A stretch of 64,000 nucleotides of DNA. Source: Reclinomonas americana ATCC 50394. Its lineage: Eukaryota > Jakobida > Jakobea > Jakobida. Under the pieces are notes generated by a model. The model had not been told where the DNA came from. It ran no database searches and worked only from the letters and a program-made list of their open reading frames with translations. The stretch covers positions 28,371 through 92,370 of the forward strand of contig PS015118.1 in assembly GCA_048213135.1 (NCBI GenBank), given 5' to 3'. Shown here piece by piece: positions 46,985 to 61,351 of the stretch; the first letter of the stretch is position 1; each line of letters opens with the position of its first letter. Both the position numbers and the translations under genes were made by a program.

Positions 46985-48833
46985 AGNNNNNNNNNNNNNN
47001 NNNNNNNNNNNNNNNNNNNNNNNNNNNNNNNNNNNNNNNNNNNNNNNNNNNNNNNNNNNNNNNNNNNNNNNNNNNNNNNNNNNNNNNNNNNNNNNNNNNN
47101 NNNNNNNNNNNNNNNNNNNNNNNNNNNNNNNNNNNNNNNNNNNNNNNNNNNNNNNNNNNNNNNNNNNNNNNNNNNNNNNNNNNNNNNNNNNNNNNNNNNN
47201 NNNNNNNNNNNNNNNNNNNNNNNNNNNNNNNNNNNNNNNNNNNNNNNNNNNNNNNNNNNNNNNNNNNNNNNNNNNNNNNNNNNNNNNNNNNNNNNNNNNN
47301 NNNNNNNNNNNNNNNNNNNNNNNNNNNNNNNNNNNNNNNNNNNNNNNNNNNNNNNNNNNAGAGAGAGAGAGGCAGATGAGAGAGAGAGAAACAAACAGCA
47401 AGGCCAATAACTATGCGTGTGAGAGAGAATTTGAGACAGAGAATGGCATGCAGTTAGCCTCGCATACACACTGCGAGAGAGTGCTGACCAGAAGAATCAT
47501 TTGATGCGTAGATCGCAGAAGAAGAATGAGCGATGGGAAGAAAGGTAGAGCGAGAATTTGCAATCGGAATTGTGACGCGACTGAGAGAAAGCAAGTTTCG
47601 AGCCGTACTCTTACATCTCTATCTCCATCTCGCAGGTGGACACCACGATGCCCCCGCCAATGGTATGTGTCGAACAGGCGCGCGAGAATGTGGGGAGCGA
47701 GAGGGCGAGAAGAGGAGCGACATGGGGGGAGCAAGTGAGAGACGGAGAGAGAAATTCAAAGAGACAGAGAGACTAGTGAGGCAGTGTAAGAGGGGAAGAG
47801 GAGGGATAGCACCAACTGGAGAGAGTGTGTGTGTGTTTAGTGTCAGGAAGAGAGAGTGTGAGGGGTAGTGACAGGCAGACGGACATAGAGAACGTGCGAG
47901 AAATGCGAGATAGCTAGGCTCTCCTGTTCACTCTTGCGCTCCTTTGCTATTGTTATCTTCTTTACCAAGCTTCTCCCTTTGCCGCAGAGCGCCCCACCTC
48001 GCGCTGCGCCACCTGCCCCACCCTCCTCCATCACCGACCGCCGGGCGGCGCGCGAGGNNNNNNNNNNNNNNNNNNNNNNNNNNNNNNNNNNNNNNNNNNN
48101 NNNNNNNNNNNNNNNNNNNNNNNNNNNNNNNNNNNNNNNNNNNNNNNNNNNNNNNNNNNNNNNNNNNNNNNNNNNNNNNNNNNAATCCTCCACGGACAGC
48201 GAGTGGGATTTGAAGTTGTCGCAAATGTCGCCCGAGCCCATCACCTCCTTGTCGCGCAAGCCACTGCCACAGGTGCGCTGGCCCTCCTGCTTTTTTCTCG
48301 CTTCCTCTGAAGTTTCCATTTCTCACTGCCTCTTCCGCAGACCGCCCCACCACCACCGCCACCATCAGGGCAACCGATGGTGGTCGACATTCGTCGGTCC
48401 GCGCCTGCAAGGCCCACCACGGATGTCGCCACCAGTGCGCGCTTGCCCGTTGCGTAGCGAGCAATTGTTTTACACATTGTGTTGCCTTCACGTCTCACCC
48501 TGTGCCACAGTCAGAGATGCTAATCCCACATCAACGATCGCCGGGTCGGGCGGAGCGCATGATTGTGGCGCGAGGTGCTCGCGAGCAGCACGGTGCAGAT
48601 GTGCGGGAGCCGCCCTCATCGCTTCCGCCGCCACCGCCGCCGTTTGCTCCGCCGGCGCAGATGCTGATGCCGCTGGATCAGCCGCCGCCGCGATGGGTGG
48701 ATCCGATGGTGCGTGTGGGGGAGGAGGGGAGGGGAAAGGGAAGTGCTCAAACTGATTTCTCTTTCTTTCACAGGCGGCGAAACTTGCTCCACAGCGAAGA
48801 GCACCATCACCACCACCCGGTACATCTCAATGA
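36021..48833 (+). CDS. LRR + IQ-motif + coiled-coil + proline-rich protein (~1,325 aa plus gap), centrosomal/ciliary-type architecture
   Basis: 29 exons: 36021-36045, 36969-37108, 37204-37372, 38458-38549, 38605-38716, 38775-38883, 38930-39010, 39296-39422, 39478-39588, 40550-40919, 40979-41047, 41108-41194, 41253-41308, 41965-42033, 42099-42256, 42314-42465, 42931-43139, 44423-44527, 44595-44989, 45201-45651, 45717-45854, 46490-46543, 46599-46745, 47636-47662, 47988->48057, <48184-48272, 48341-48448, 48511-48708, 48774-48833 (TGA). The N-terminal ~200 residues are SDS22-type LRRs (LDLSGNRIVRIEGLLHLAQL, LNLRGNSITRVEGLGG, LLSDNNISAV) with an LRR cap (YRTFLKSLLPRLDTLNK). Then come a Ser/Pro/Gln-rich linker, three IQ motifs (AVRKIQALARGFLVRKRL, TMQRFIRGFVTRRRL, TVIQSVWRGYRTRRAL), coiled coil (MLSEMDALRNKNSRLEEEM) and polyproline tracts. 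IQ motifs bind calmodulin. LRR-plus-IQ order is known from CEP97 and LRRIQ proteins, so a centriole/cilium role is suggested but not shown. Unity of the gene rests on continuous splice phases. Confidence 0.75.
36120..36755. repeat. (CACT)n and (CT)n microsatellites around a gap
   Basis: Intron 1 of the LRR-IQ gene contains long CACT and CT runs, an N gap (36468-36661), then TACC-type and CT repeats. The frames through it (poly HSLT) are not coding. Confidence 0.9.
37373..38457 (+). other. pyrimidine-rich intron of the LRR-IQ gene
   Basis: About 1.1 kb of CT-rich sequence lies between LRR exons 3 and 4. It carries a diverged ~150-bp tandem repeat (CTCTCGCCTTTGCTTCTCCT units near 37785 and 37945). 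The long Ser/Leu open frame here is an artefact of the composition. Confidence 0.7.
39589..40549 (+). other. intron of the LRR-IQ gene
   Basis: The intron contains a G run (39629-39646), a (CT)n block (39997-40037) and T/C-rich sequence. The exons on both sides join in phase 0 (...PSFVA / PRDNSG...). No extra exon is recognised. Confidence 0.6.
43150..44320. repeat. (AG)n-rich intron with two placeholder gaps and TACG-ordered island
   Basis: The intron 43140-44422 contains long AG and GACA runs, 20-N gaps at 43251-43270 and 44013-44032, and an island at 43910-44012 whose bases follow the cycle T-A-C-G. Near 44208 and 44309 there are degraded relatives of the AACGAAGTGAGCGAT repeat of the fibre-gene intron. 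Confidence 0.8.
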
Positions 48834-48930
48834 ACACAACTCGTACAGCATTTTAATTGATGTTACACTGGATCCGGCTTCGCTTCTGTGCAATATTGAT
48901 GAGTGCGAGAAGAGGGAAGAGAGGGGAGGG

Positions 48931-48964
<34 letters not shown>

Positions 48965-48975
48965 GGAAGAATTGT

Positions 48976-49333
48976 GAGCAGATCGACGTCAGGAATCGAG
49001 CACGATCACCTTCGTCGCACTCACAAGAGGGAAACAGAGAGACAGACAAACTGAAGGACGCGCAAGCAGTATGCAGATCGACGTCAGGAATCAAGCAAGA
49101 TCACCACCCTTGCACTCATGAGAGAGTGAGAGAGAGGGGCAGACAGACAGACAAGTCGCGCAGGCAAAACAGAACACCATGGCAAATTTGCAACTCGCAG
49201 TCACAGAGACAGAGAGGAAGAGAGAAACAGATGAAACGAGGTAACATGCATATCATCGGCAGCAGCCCAGTACGACCATACTCATCACATAAGAGAGAGA
49301 GAGAGGAATCGAGCACGATCACCATTCTCGCGC

Positions 49334-49350
<17 letters not shown>
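48976..49350. repeat. three copies of a short repeat with GGAATCGAGCACGATCACC core
   Basis: Copies start near 48976, 49074 and 49302. The first two begin GCAGATCGACGTCAGGAATC; all continue with GCACTCA(C/T)(A/G)AGAG-like sequence. They occupy the spacer between the convergent genes ending at 48833 and 49334. Confidence 0.75.
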
Positions 49351-52478
<3,128 letters not shown>

Positions 52479-52916
52479 TTTGTGTGTGGAAAGAGTGAGA
52501 GAGAGAGAGTGGTTTTGGTGATGTGTGGCGGTGATTGCCGGGGTGTCACTGGGGTGCATCATGATGAGAAATGGAGTGTTTTCGTGTGGATGACCACAGG
52601 CAGCTGCACGTATGCATGCCCTCTGTCGAGTGAGCGGAGAGAGAGAGAAAGAGAGTATGAGGGGGTGAAAGAAAGAAAAAATGCATGGAGAACAATCACA
52701 GTGTGGCAATACACCCAAGGTTGCCCTGTTCTCTGAAACCCCTCTCTCCCCTTCTCACCGCCACACGCCTCTTCCTTCTCCTCCGTTTACATCACGACTT
52801 GTCACTTTTCATCTTGCTGTTCGGATCAACGAATCTTCATTCCTTTCTCTCTTCGTTTCTTGCATCACGCAGCGCGCGTGTGTGTGTGCGAGAAACAACA
52901 ACCAAGACACACTCAA
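52479..52916. promoter_or_regulatory. divergent intergenic region between coiled-coil gene and six-module gene
   Basis: The start codons at 52478 (minus) and 52917 (plus) face outward across 438 bp, so promoters for both genes should lie here. A GA-rich half and a CT-rich half meet near 52690. No specific element is recognised. Confidence 0.45.
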
Positions 52917-55900
52917 ATGGCCTCTCGCCGTCCTCCTCCTCCTCCACCTCCACGCCCTCACTCAACAACAACAACAACAATAACTCCTTCGTTGCCAATG
53001 TCTGCATATTCTCCGTGCGACGACGATGAGAAAGCAGACATGATGCTCGTCGACAGCAAGCAGCATGTGACGGCGATGACGATGCATTCCTCCTCTCCCT
53101 GCATCAACATCAACGATGATGATGGTGATGAGATGAAGAAGAAGAGTGCATTGGGGTCGTCTGCTCATCGTGGTGTGCCTGCGATGGCGAGGCGACGAGT
53201 GCCTGCCCCTTCTTCCTCCTCTTCTTCTTCTTCCACGTCTGTCACCACCACCAGTGTCACTGCCAAGAAAGGTGCGTGTGTGTGTNNNNNNNNNNNNNNN
53301 NNNNNNNNNNNNNNNNNNNNNNNNNNNNNNNNNNNNNNNNNNNNNNNNNNNNNNNNNNNNNNNNNNNNNNNNNNNNNNNNNNNNNNNNNNNNNNNNNNNN
53401 NNNNNNNNTTTTTCTTGTTCTTCTTCTTCTTCTTCTTCTTCTTCTTCTTCTTCTTCTTTTTCTCATCATGGATTGTCGTTGCTTCATTCCCTGTTGCAGA
53501 ACCAGCTGGCTTCTTGAAGGACAAGAAGGAGAAGAAGCACGCCGACGAGAGCACAGCTGCCATTGCCGCTGCGAGAAGTGACACGGAGAATCGCACTGAG
53601 CAGGGTGCGTCTCTCTTTTGCTGTCGTTTGGTGTCCTCGCGTCATGAGATGTCTCACCTTGGTGGTGCATGCACACAGCTGCTCACCAGGAGCACATGGA
53701 ACACATAGCGATGGAAGGCATCGTCGAGGTACAGTGATTGTGTGTCATCCCAAGACGAGCATGTCTCTCACTGAACTCTCTCTCTCTCTCTCTTGGCATG
53801 ATTGACAGCAACGTACGGGGAGGCAGCGAGTCGACTCGTCTCTGGTGGATCACAGTGAGGACTTGCTTGCACGTGATTCAGTTGAGACGTCATCCCGCAA
53901 GCGTTCTCTGGAGGTGAGCTTCGTTGAGGCATGCGTCTCATTTGCCCCTCTCGCTCGCTTCGCAGTTGAGACACCTGACATTTCCTGCATTCTCTGCAGG
54001 TGGATGCATCCAGCGATGATGAACTTGCACCGCCGAAGAAGAAGAAGGTGTGGATACTGTCGCTAACATTGTTGTGTTTCTTCATCGATGTGCATTTGGG
54101 TGTCAATCATGCGTGTTGTGGATTCGCAGCGTGGCAAGACTCGGACGGCGGAAGAGCCCGAGGAGTTGAGCGCAGACGAGAAGCTGCTGCTGAACAAGCT
54201 GCTCGTTGCGTGGACATGCTCTCTCTGACATCGGTGCAACCCCTTCAGCCTCCTACTTCTCCTCATCTCTTCATGTGTCTCTCGCAGCGATGCAATCGAA
54301 AGAGGATCCTGGTGAAGGCATTTGGCCTCATGGCACCCTTTGTTCATGGGTCCACAGTCATCCACCATCAGCGTGTCCTCTTTGAGATTGCCTGTGACGA
54401 CTGCGGAATTTCGTTGTCGGAGCCGGGTCGCTCGTCGTCTGCAGTCAAGTGTGCATTTGGCAAGAGTCTTGGCGAAACTGCCAGTTATTCACGCCGCAAA
54501 ACGCCCAAGTCGGTGGAGGGTGTGCTCCAGCGAGTGAGCAACTACATCAAGGTGAGCATGCATTTTGCCTTTGACGGCTGTGACATGTGAACCAATATGT
54601 AGAATTTGCAATCTGCAGATGAGCCAGCTCAGTGGCGCGGCTCTGGTGGATGCTGTAGAGAGGCCACTGATTGCGATAGATGAGCGTGGGTATTCAGAGG
54701 TGCGTTTGCTTTGCCAGATCTTCTGTGTCTGTTGTGATTATGTCGACTGACTTTCGTTCACTCGGCTGCATGTGCCAGGGATCGTGGAAGAAGTTGCCAA
54801 CAAAATTTAAAAACAAGAAAGATCATCTTCAGCCATTTGTCAAACAGGCCATATATGTGATGCGCAAGTGCGTTGGTCTCATGGCTGCTCTGCTTCGAGA
54901 TGGCTGTCTGTCGGATGCGGAGATTGCACGTGCCGTCACGTGGTGCCATTCAAAAGGTCTGCAATCTCATACCGCTGTTGCTGTTGCTTGCACTGGTGTT
55001 GACCAGTACCACACAGAATCGGGTGACATGAAGCTGGTGGTGAAGAGTGAGGAGGACGGAGAGGATGAGGAGGACAATGAAGAAGAGGGGAATTGCACTT
55101 ATCGTGAAGACGATGACATGAAGGTACGCGTGGTTGTATCTGAAGATCTGGATTATGAGACTGGGTGAGAATGCTTGTGTTTTCGTTGACTCATTCAAGA
55201 CATTGGTGCGTCACGTTCGCAGGTGGATGCAGGCGGTGACAATGACGAAGAATCAAAGCCAAGTAAGGTTCGTGAAGTCAATTTCTATGTGTGATTGGTG
55301 AGACCGGTGTGTTGATTGTTGCAGTTGCATGGGGATGCGCACTTGCAGCGCGTCAAGTGTGGGCGCCGTATAATCAATGAGGATATGAGCAAGGACGACC
55401 GAATTGTGCTGGACAGATTGCTTGTTGCGTGTGCATAGTCACGACACCTCAGCAAGGCAGACTGACTGACTGTGCCATGTGCTTACTTGTCATTACCCCT
55501 AATGCGTGCGTGTGCGTGCAAACAGCGATGCAACAAGAAGAAGATACTGGTGACGGCATTCGGCACAATGGCGCCAATTGTGAAGCGATTCGCAGCCTTG
55601 CATCATCAGCGCGTTCTTTTAAAACTCGCCTGCACGGAGTGTGGTATCCCTTCGTCGGGAGCAGGCAGCCCGTCATCAGCAGTAATGGAAGCATTCAGCA
55701 AGAGCCTTGGCAGTGTTGTCCAAGGCGCACGCATCAACATGCCCACTTCAGTGGAGGGAGTGCTCCAGAGCATGAGCAAGTTCATCGAGGTGAGCATCTG
55801 ATCTGTGCCGTCCATCTCTCGCGCTACTTGAACATGAGCCAGCACTGATGCACGTGCAACTTTGCAGAAGAGTGAACTGCATGGTGCTGCTCTGGTGGAT

Positions 55901-58900
55901 GCCATTGAGAGACCATTGATTTTGGTGGATGAACGTGGCCATTCGGAGGTGAGCCAACTGCATTGTTCGCCCCTTGCATTTCCCTGTCTGTGTCGACTCA
56001 CTTGCTTTGTTCACGATGTCCGTCGTGCTGCAGGAGTCATGGGAGGCTGTGGGGAATAAACAGAGGAGCATCGATTGTCTCCTGCCATTCATTGCCCAAG
56101 CCGCGCAGGCCGTGCGCGAGTGTCCTGGCTTGCAAATGTCGATGATTCGAGACGGCTGTCTCTCCGAGGAGGAGATGGCACGGGCCGTCGAGTGGTGCAG
56201 TGAGAGAGGTTTGATGGTATTGGGTGCGTTGCATATTGTGCATAGTGTCAGAGCTGATGAGTGAGATGCAGCTCTGCTGGAGGCGGAAGTGCTGAAGAAA
56301 GAAGAGATGAAAGAGGAGGAGGGGGAGGATGGTTCGAGGGACGACGGGGACGAAGATGAGGACGACGGCATGGATGAAGGTGACAGGAGCAAGGTATGGT
56401 CATGGATGGTGGGGTGGATGCACTCTTTGGCAACATCTCATGATGTGCACTCATAGCGACGAGGGAGTGGATCTGCGACAATGAGCAAGGACGAACAACT
56501 GATGCTGGCAAGGCTGCTTGTTGAGTGTGCTTGCTGTCATGTCCTTGTTCGTGAATCGTCTGACTAATTGAGTGTTTGTCGCACCACCTATGTGGTCCAC
56601 ACGAGAGCAGTGCTGCAACAAGACGAAGATACTGGTGAAGGCATTCGGAATCGTGGCGCCGATAGTTATGGGATCCACAGTCCACCATCATCAGCGTATT
56701 CTTGTCGAACTCGCATGCAAGGAGTGTGGCATCTCGACATCGAAAGCAGGACGGCTTTCGTCGGCAGTCGTCAACTCATTCAGCAAGAGACTTGGGCATG
56801 TCGTCCAATGGGCACGTGACAAGACACCCAGGTCAGTTGAGGGAGTTCTTCAGATGATGAGTGACTTTATCGAGGTGAGCAGCATCGATCTCGCCTGTCA
56901 CAACTACGATCAGCGCTAATATGCCATTTCGCAGAAGAGCGAACTGCGTGGCGCTGCTTTGGCGGATGCCATTGAGAGGCCGCTGTTTGTGGTGGATGAA
57001 CGTGGTCATTCGGAGGTGTGGCTGCCTGATACTTGGTGTGCATTGTGCATACTGAAATTCATACTCTTTGTTCCGGAATTCTGATGGCAGGAGTTGTCTC
57101 GCTTGCCAAGGAGACGCACCCCCAGCATTCCTTTGCCATACGTCACACAGGCAGTGGATGCTCTCCACAACTGCCCAGGTCTGCTGACCACTCTACTTCG
57201 AGACGGTTCTCTTTCCGAGGTGGCGATTGCACGGGCCGCAGAGTGGTGTAGCGGAAGAGGTATGGCTTTGTGACGGTTGATAGATAGATGCAGTGCGTAC
57301 AAGCGCTGACAAGCAAGTGAACAGCTCTGCGAGAGATGGAGATTGTAAAGAAGGAGGAGAAGATGGAGGACGAGCAGGATGAGGATTTTATCGAGCAAGA
57401 GCGCGACGACGGGAATCGAAGTGGGAAAAGCAAGGTACAACATTCAGTTAGATGCGAGAGGTTTGTGCCTCTCTCAACATTGCACGGTTTGCTTCACAGC
57501 GTTGCAAGAGAGGTCCTGCAAACCTGAGCGTCAACGAGCAGCTGATGCTGGCGAAACTGCTTGCTGCGTGTTGTCGTACTCTTTGCATGTCGCCGGTACT
57601 AGAACTCCACACCTCCACTCACTCGTCACATTCGGGAGCAGGGTTGCGACAGGAAGAAGATACTCGTGAGGGTATTCGGTCTCATGGCACCTGTGATGCT
57701 GAGATCCACTGTCCTCCACCACAAGCGCATTCTCTTCCAGCTTGCTTGTGAAGAATGCGGAATGCCTTCGGAGGGACCGGGCTGTCCATCTTCCGCAGTC
57801 GTATCAGCATTCGGCGAGAGTCTTGCCAATAGTGCCAACATGGCACGCAGTAGGACGCTCAAATCAGTGGAGGGCGTGCTCGAGAGCGTGAGCAACTTCG
57901 TCGAGGTGAGTATCAGTTCGTTGTTTCTTTGCCGCCTCCGACCGTGACGTACCGGTGACTCACTTGAGTTCAATATGTGCGGGATCATCAGAAGAGTGGT
58001 CTTCGAGGAGCCGAGCTGGTGGATGCTCTTGAGAGACCATTGATTGTAGCTGATGAGCGTGGCTACTCGGAGGCAAGTGGATATTGGTTGTGCACCTGTT
58101 GTAAGGAATCGACGATGTTTGATTGGCTTTGCTTCGTCTCGTATGGCAGGAATTAGCAAAATCGACGAGGAAGGGCACCACTTTGAATGTTCATCTGCCG
58201 TTTGTCACACAGGCCATGCGTCTACTTCGCTCTTGTCCTGGCCTGCTGGCCACTCTCCTTCGAGACGGTTCCCTTTCGAAGGCAGATATTGAGCGTGCCG
58301 TCGAGTGGTGCAGTGCACGAGGTTTGGCTGCGTGCCATTCTTTGCTGCACAGTGTGTGCAGGTGCTAACAAACAAGGGACAGCTGTGAGTGAGTTGGCGG
58401 CGGTGAAGAAAGAGGAGAAGAGAGAGGACGACGAACAGGCGGATGATGATGATGACGGCAGCGAGAATGAAGACGACGACGGGGAGGGCAACAGGAGACA
58501 CAAGGTACGCCCGTCACTGCTGTCTGTGAGACGTGAATGATGTGTGCGTTTTGAAGCAGCCTGGTTCGCAATCGCAGCACCACAAGAATGGCCTTGCAAA
58601 ATTGAGCGTCAACGAGCAACTGATGCTCGCGAGACTACATGTTGCGTGTTGGTGTTGCCTCTCTGCTCGGCTCCTCACTCCCACCCAACGAACGCACATG
58701 CGAACAGGGTTGCAACAAGAAGAAGATACTGGTGAAGGTGTTCGGCCTCATGGCATCCGTGGCGATGCCATCCACTGTCCTCCATCATCAGCGCGTTCTC
58801 GTTCAACTTGCCTGTGTCGAATGCGGATTGCCGTCAGAGGGACTGGGCTGCCCATCATCCGCAGTTATGTCCGCATTCGGCGAGAGTCTTGTCAGAAGTG

Positions 58901-60586
58901 CCAAGTCTGCACGCAGCAAGGCGCCCAAGTCAGTTCAAGGTGTGCTGGCGAGCGTGAGCAAGTTCATCGAGGCAAGTGTTAACGCCTTGTCACTTCCGAT
59001 CGTGACATTCTGTTCCCTGACTGGAGTTCAATATATGCGGAATCGTCAGAAGAGCGGTTTTCGAGGAGCTGCGCTGGTGGATGCTGTCGAGAGACCATTG
59101 ATTGTGATTGACGAACTTGGTCACTCTGAGGCATGTCTCCTGGATATGTGGTTCTGTGGATTGATGTTACCTTTCTCACAATGCGTACTCTCGTGAACGG
59201 GTGACAGGAGTCAGCCAAGCTAAGCAGCAAGCAAAATGTTCTTCTGCCGTTCGTCACACTGGCCATGCATCTGCTCCGCGACTATCCAGGTCTGCTGGCC
59301 AGTCTGCTTCGAGACGGTTGTCTGTCGAAGGCAGATATTGAGCGGGCTGCCGAGTGGTGCAGTGAACGAGGTTTGGCTGTGTGACACACATTGCTGGACA
59401 GTGTGAACGGGTGCTGACAAACAGGGAACAGCTGTGAGGGAGATGGAGATGATGAAGAAAGAGAAGAAGAGAGAGGACGATGAACAGGCTGATGATGATG
59501 ATGACGGCAGCGAGAATGAGGACGATGACGGGAAGGGCAACAGGAGTCACAAGGTACGCCCGTCACTGCTATCTATGAGACGTGAATGATGTGTGCATTT
59601 CAAAACAACATGGTTCTCAATCACAGCCTCACAAGAGTGGCCCTGCGAAGTTGGGCGTCAACGAGCAACTGATGCTGACGAGACTACGTGTTGCGTGTTG
59701 TCGTTACCTCTCTGCTCGGCTCCTCACTCCCACTTACTCCACTCACGTGCGAGCAGAGCTGCAATAAGAGGAGGATACTGGTGAAGGCATTCGGCCTCGT
59801 GGCGCCCTTGGTGATCGGATCTACAGTCCGTCATCATCAGCGCCTTCTCTTCCTGCTTGCCTGTGACGAATGCGGAATGCCTTCAGAGGGACCGGGCAGC
59901 CCGTCAGCCGCAGTCATGTCTGCATTTTGCAATTGTCTTCACGATAGTGCCAATCACACACGCAACAGAACGCCGAAGTCAGTGGAGGGTGTGCTGGCGA
60001 GCGTGAGCTACTTTATCGAGGTGAGTTTTGGTGTTCTTCTGTGTCGCCTCCGATCGTGACGTTTCTGGTGACTTACTTGCGTTCAATATATGCGGGATCA
60101 TCAGAAGAGCGGTCTTCGAGGAGCTGCGCTGGTGAATGCCGTCGAGAGACCATTGATTGTGATTGACGAGCGAGGCTACTCTGAGGCATGTCTCCTGGAT
60201 GTGTGGTTCTGTGGATCGATGTTAGCTTGTTCACTTTGCGTACTCTCGGGTGACAGGAATCAGCAGAGTTGCCGAAGTTCAACAAGTCAAATGTTCTTCT
60301 GCCTTTCGTCACGAAGGCTATGCAGCTGCTCCGCGACTGTCCAGGTCTGCTGACCAGTCTGCTGCGAGACGGTCGTCTTTCGAAGGCGGAGATTGCGCGT
60401 GCTGGTGAGTGCTCCACATTGAACAATCTGAGTGCGCCTGCTCCTGTTGCATGTCGTGCCACCATCATCGCTGACGAGCATGATGCAGTGGTGGGTGACG
60501 AGAAACCGGTGAAGATGGAGATGGTGAAGAAAGAGGAGGAGGAGGAGGAGGAGGAGGAGGAGGAGGACGAGGACGAGGACATGTAG
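52917..60586 (+). CDS. six-module tandem-repeat protein of unknown family (~1,677 aa)
   Basis: The leader exons are 52917-53271, 53500-53604, 53679-53728, 53809-53913 and 54000-54047: a Pro/Ser/Thr-rich, then Lys-rich N-terminus (MASRRPPPPPPP; APPKKKK resembles a nuclear localisation signal). Six modules follow, 54130-60586. Each has (a) a 63-99-nt lead (NEQLMLARLL), (b) an exon of exactly 264 nt (CNKKKILVKAFG, STVHHHQR, LAC-ECG, PSSAVMSAFG, KTPKSVEGVL), (c) an exon of exactly 81 nt (GAALVDAVERPLIVIDERG), (d) a 163-175-nt exon (LLPFVTQAM, CPGLLASLLRDG, ERAVEWCSERG) and (e) an acidic exon (EEDGEDEEDNEEE). Totals sum to 1,678 codons. In modules 1 and 6, d and e are fused. The start has A at -3 and G at +4. 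I know no family with this module; a nuclear protein is a guess from the Lys/acidic tracts. An exon could be hidden in the gap 53286-53408. Confidence 0.82.
54130..60586 (+). repeat. six-fold tandem repeat of the unknown two-part module (exon sets)
   Basis: Exons a/b/c/d/e by module. M1: 54130-54204, 54288-54551, 54619-54699, 54779-55123, 55223-55267. M2: 55325-55423, 55526-55789, 55868-55948, 56034-56208, 56272-56393. M3: 56457-56519, 56611-56874, 56935-57015, 57091-57259, 57325-57434. M4: 57500-57562, 57642-57905, 57992-58072, 58150-58321, 58383-58504. M5: 58578-58640, 58708-58971, 59050-59130, 59208-59370, 59432-59553. M6: 59627-59689, 59757-60020, 60105-60185, 60257-60586. M5 and M6 are offset by 1,049 bp at exons a, b and d (1,055 bp at c). 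M4 and M5 are offset by about 1,049-1,078 bp. Confidence 0.85.
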
Positions 60587-61232
60587 AGCGAGCAATTCAA
60601 GGTGGCGATGGAGGAGATGCTGGATGTAAAGTGCAAGATACTACCGTGGATGGGTGATGGCATGCGTGGTGAGGGAGTGGGTGTGAGCGAGGGGAGATTT
60701 CACCTGCTTTAGAGACCGATGGAGCTTGTCGAGGAAGAAGAAGAAAGCGGAAACACTTAGAGCACTCGATATCATCGCAGCAGGCGCTTTCGGAATGACT
60801 ATCAGGGTTCGTATTCTGCTGCATCGCTATACGTGGCCTTTGTATGTATCTGTATCTAGGTGGTGCTGCCCTGATGCAGCTGCTCACGTGCTCTGTTGCA
60901 CTCTCTGTGGAGTTGTTGTCCTTCATCATCTCAGCACCAGCATGTTCTCTGCGAGAGAGAGATCCGAAACAAAGTGATGTGCATTACTACGATGCACCCA
61001 ACGATGCCCGGTTCCCTGATTCTCCTCTCTCTCTCTCTCNNNNNNNNNNNNNNNNNNNNNNNNNNNNNNNNNNNNNNNNNNNNNNNNNNNNNNNNNNNNN
61101 NNNNNNNNNNNNNNNNNNNNNNNNNNNNNNNNNNNNNNNNNNNNNNNNNNNNNNNNNNNNNNNNNNNNNNNNNNNNNNNNNNNNNNNNNNNNNNNNNNNN
61201 NNNNNNNNNNNNNNNNNNNNCGTCCGTCCGTC

Positions 61233-61277
<45 letters not shown>

Positions 61278-61351
61278 AAGTCCCAGTCCCTCACCATCTC
61301 ACATGCTTTTTTTTTGTTCTTCGAAGCTCTTCAATTTCACCCGACAGCACT
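60587..61351. other. spacer between convergent genes, with a gap
   Basis: The six-module gene ends at 60586 and the minus-strand Dus2 gene ends at 61352. The interval holds mixed sequence to 61020, (CT)n, an N gap (61040-61220) and another (CT)n block. I see no convincing exon. Confidence 0.6.

Noticed and set aside
48834-49333. Open frame continuing past the LRR-IQ stop
   Set aside because: It is in another frame and consists of short repeats and (AG)n sequence.
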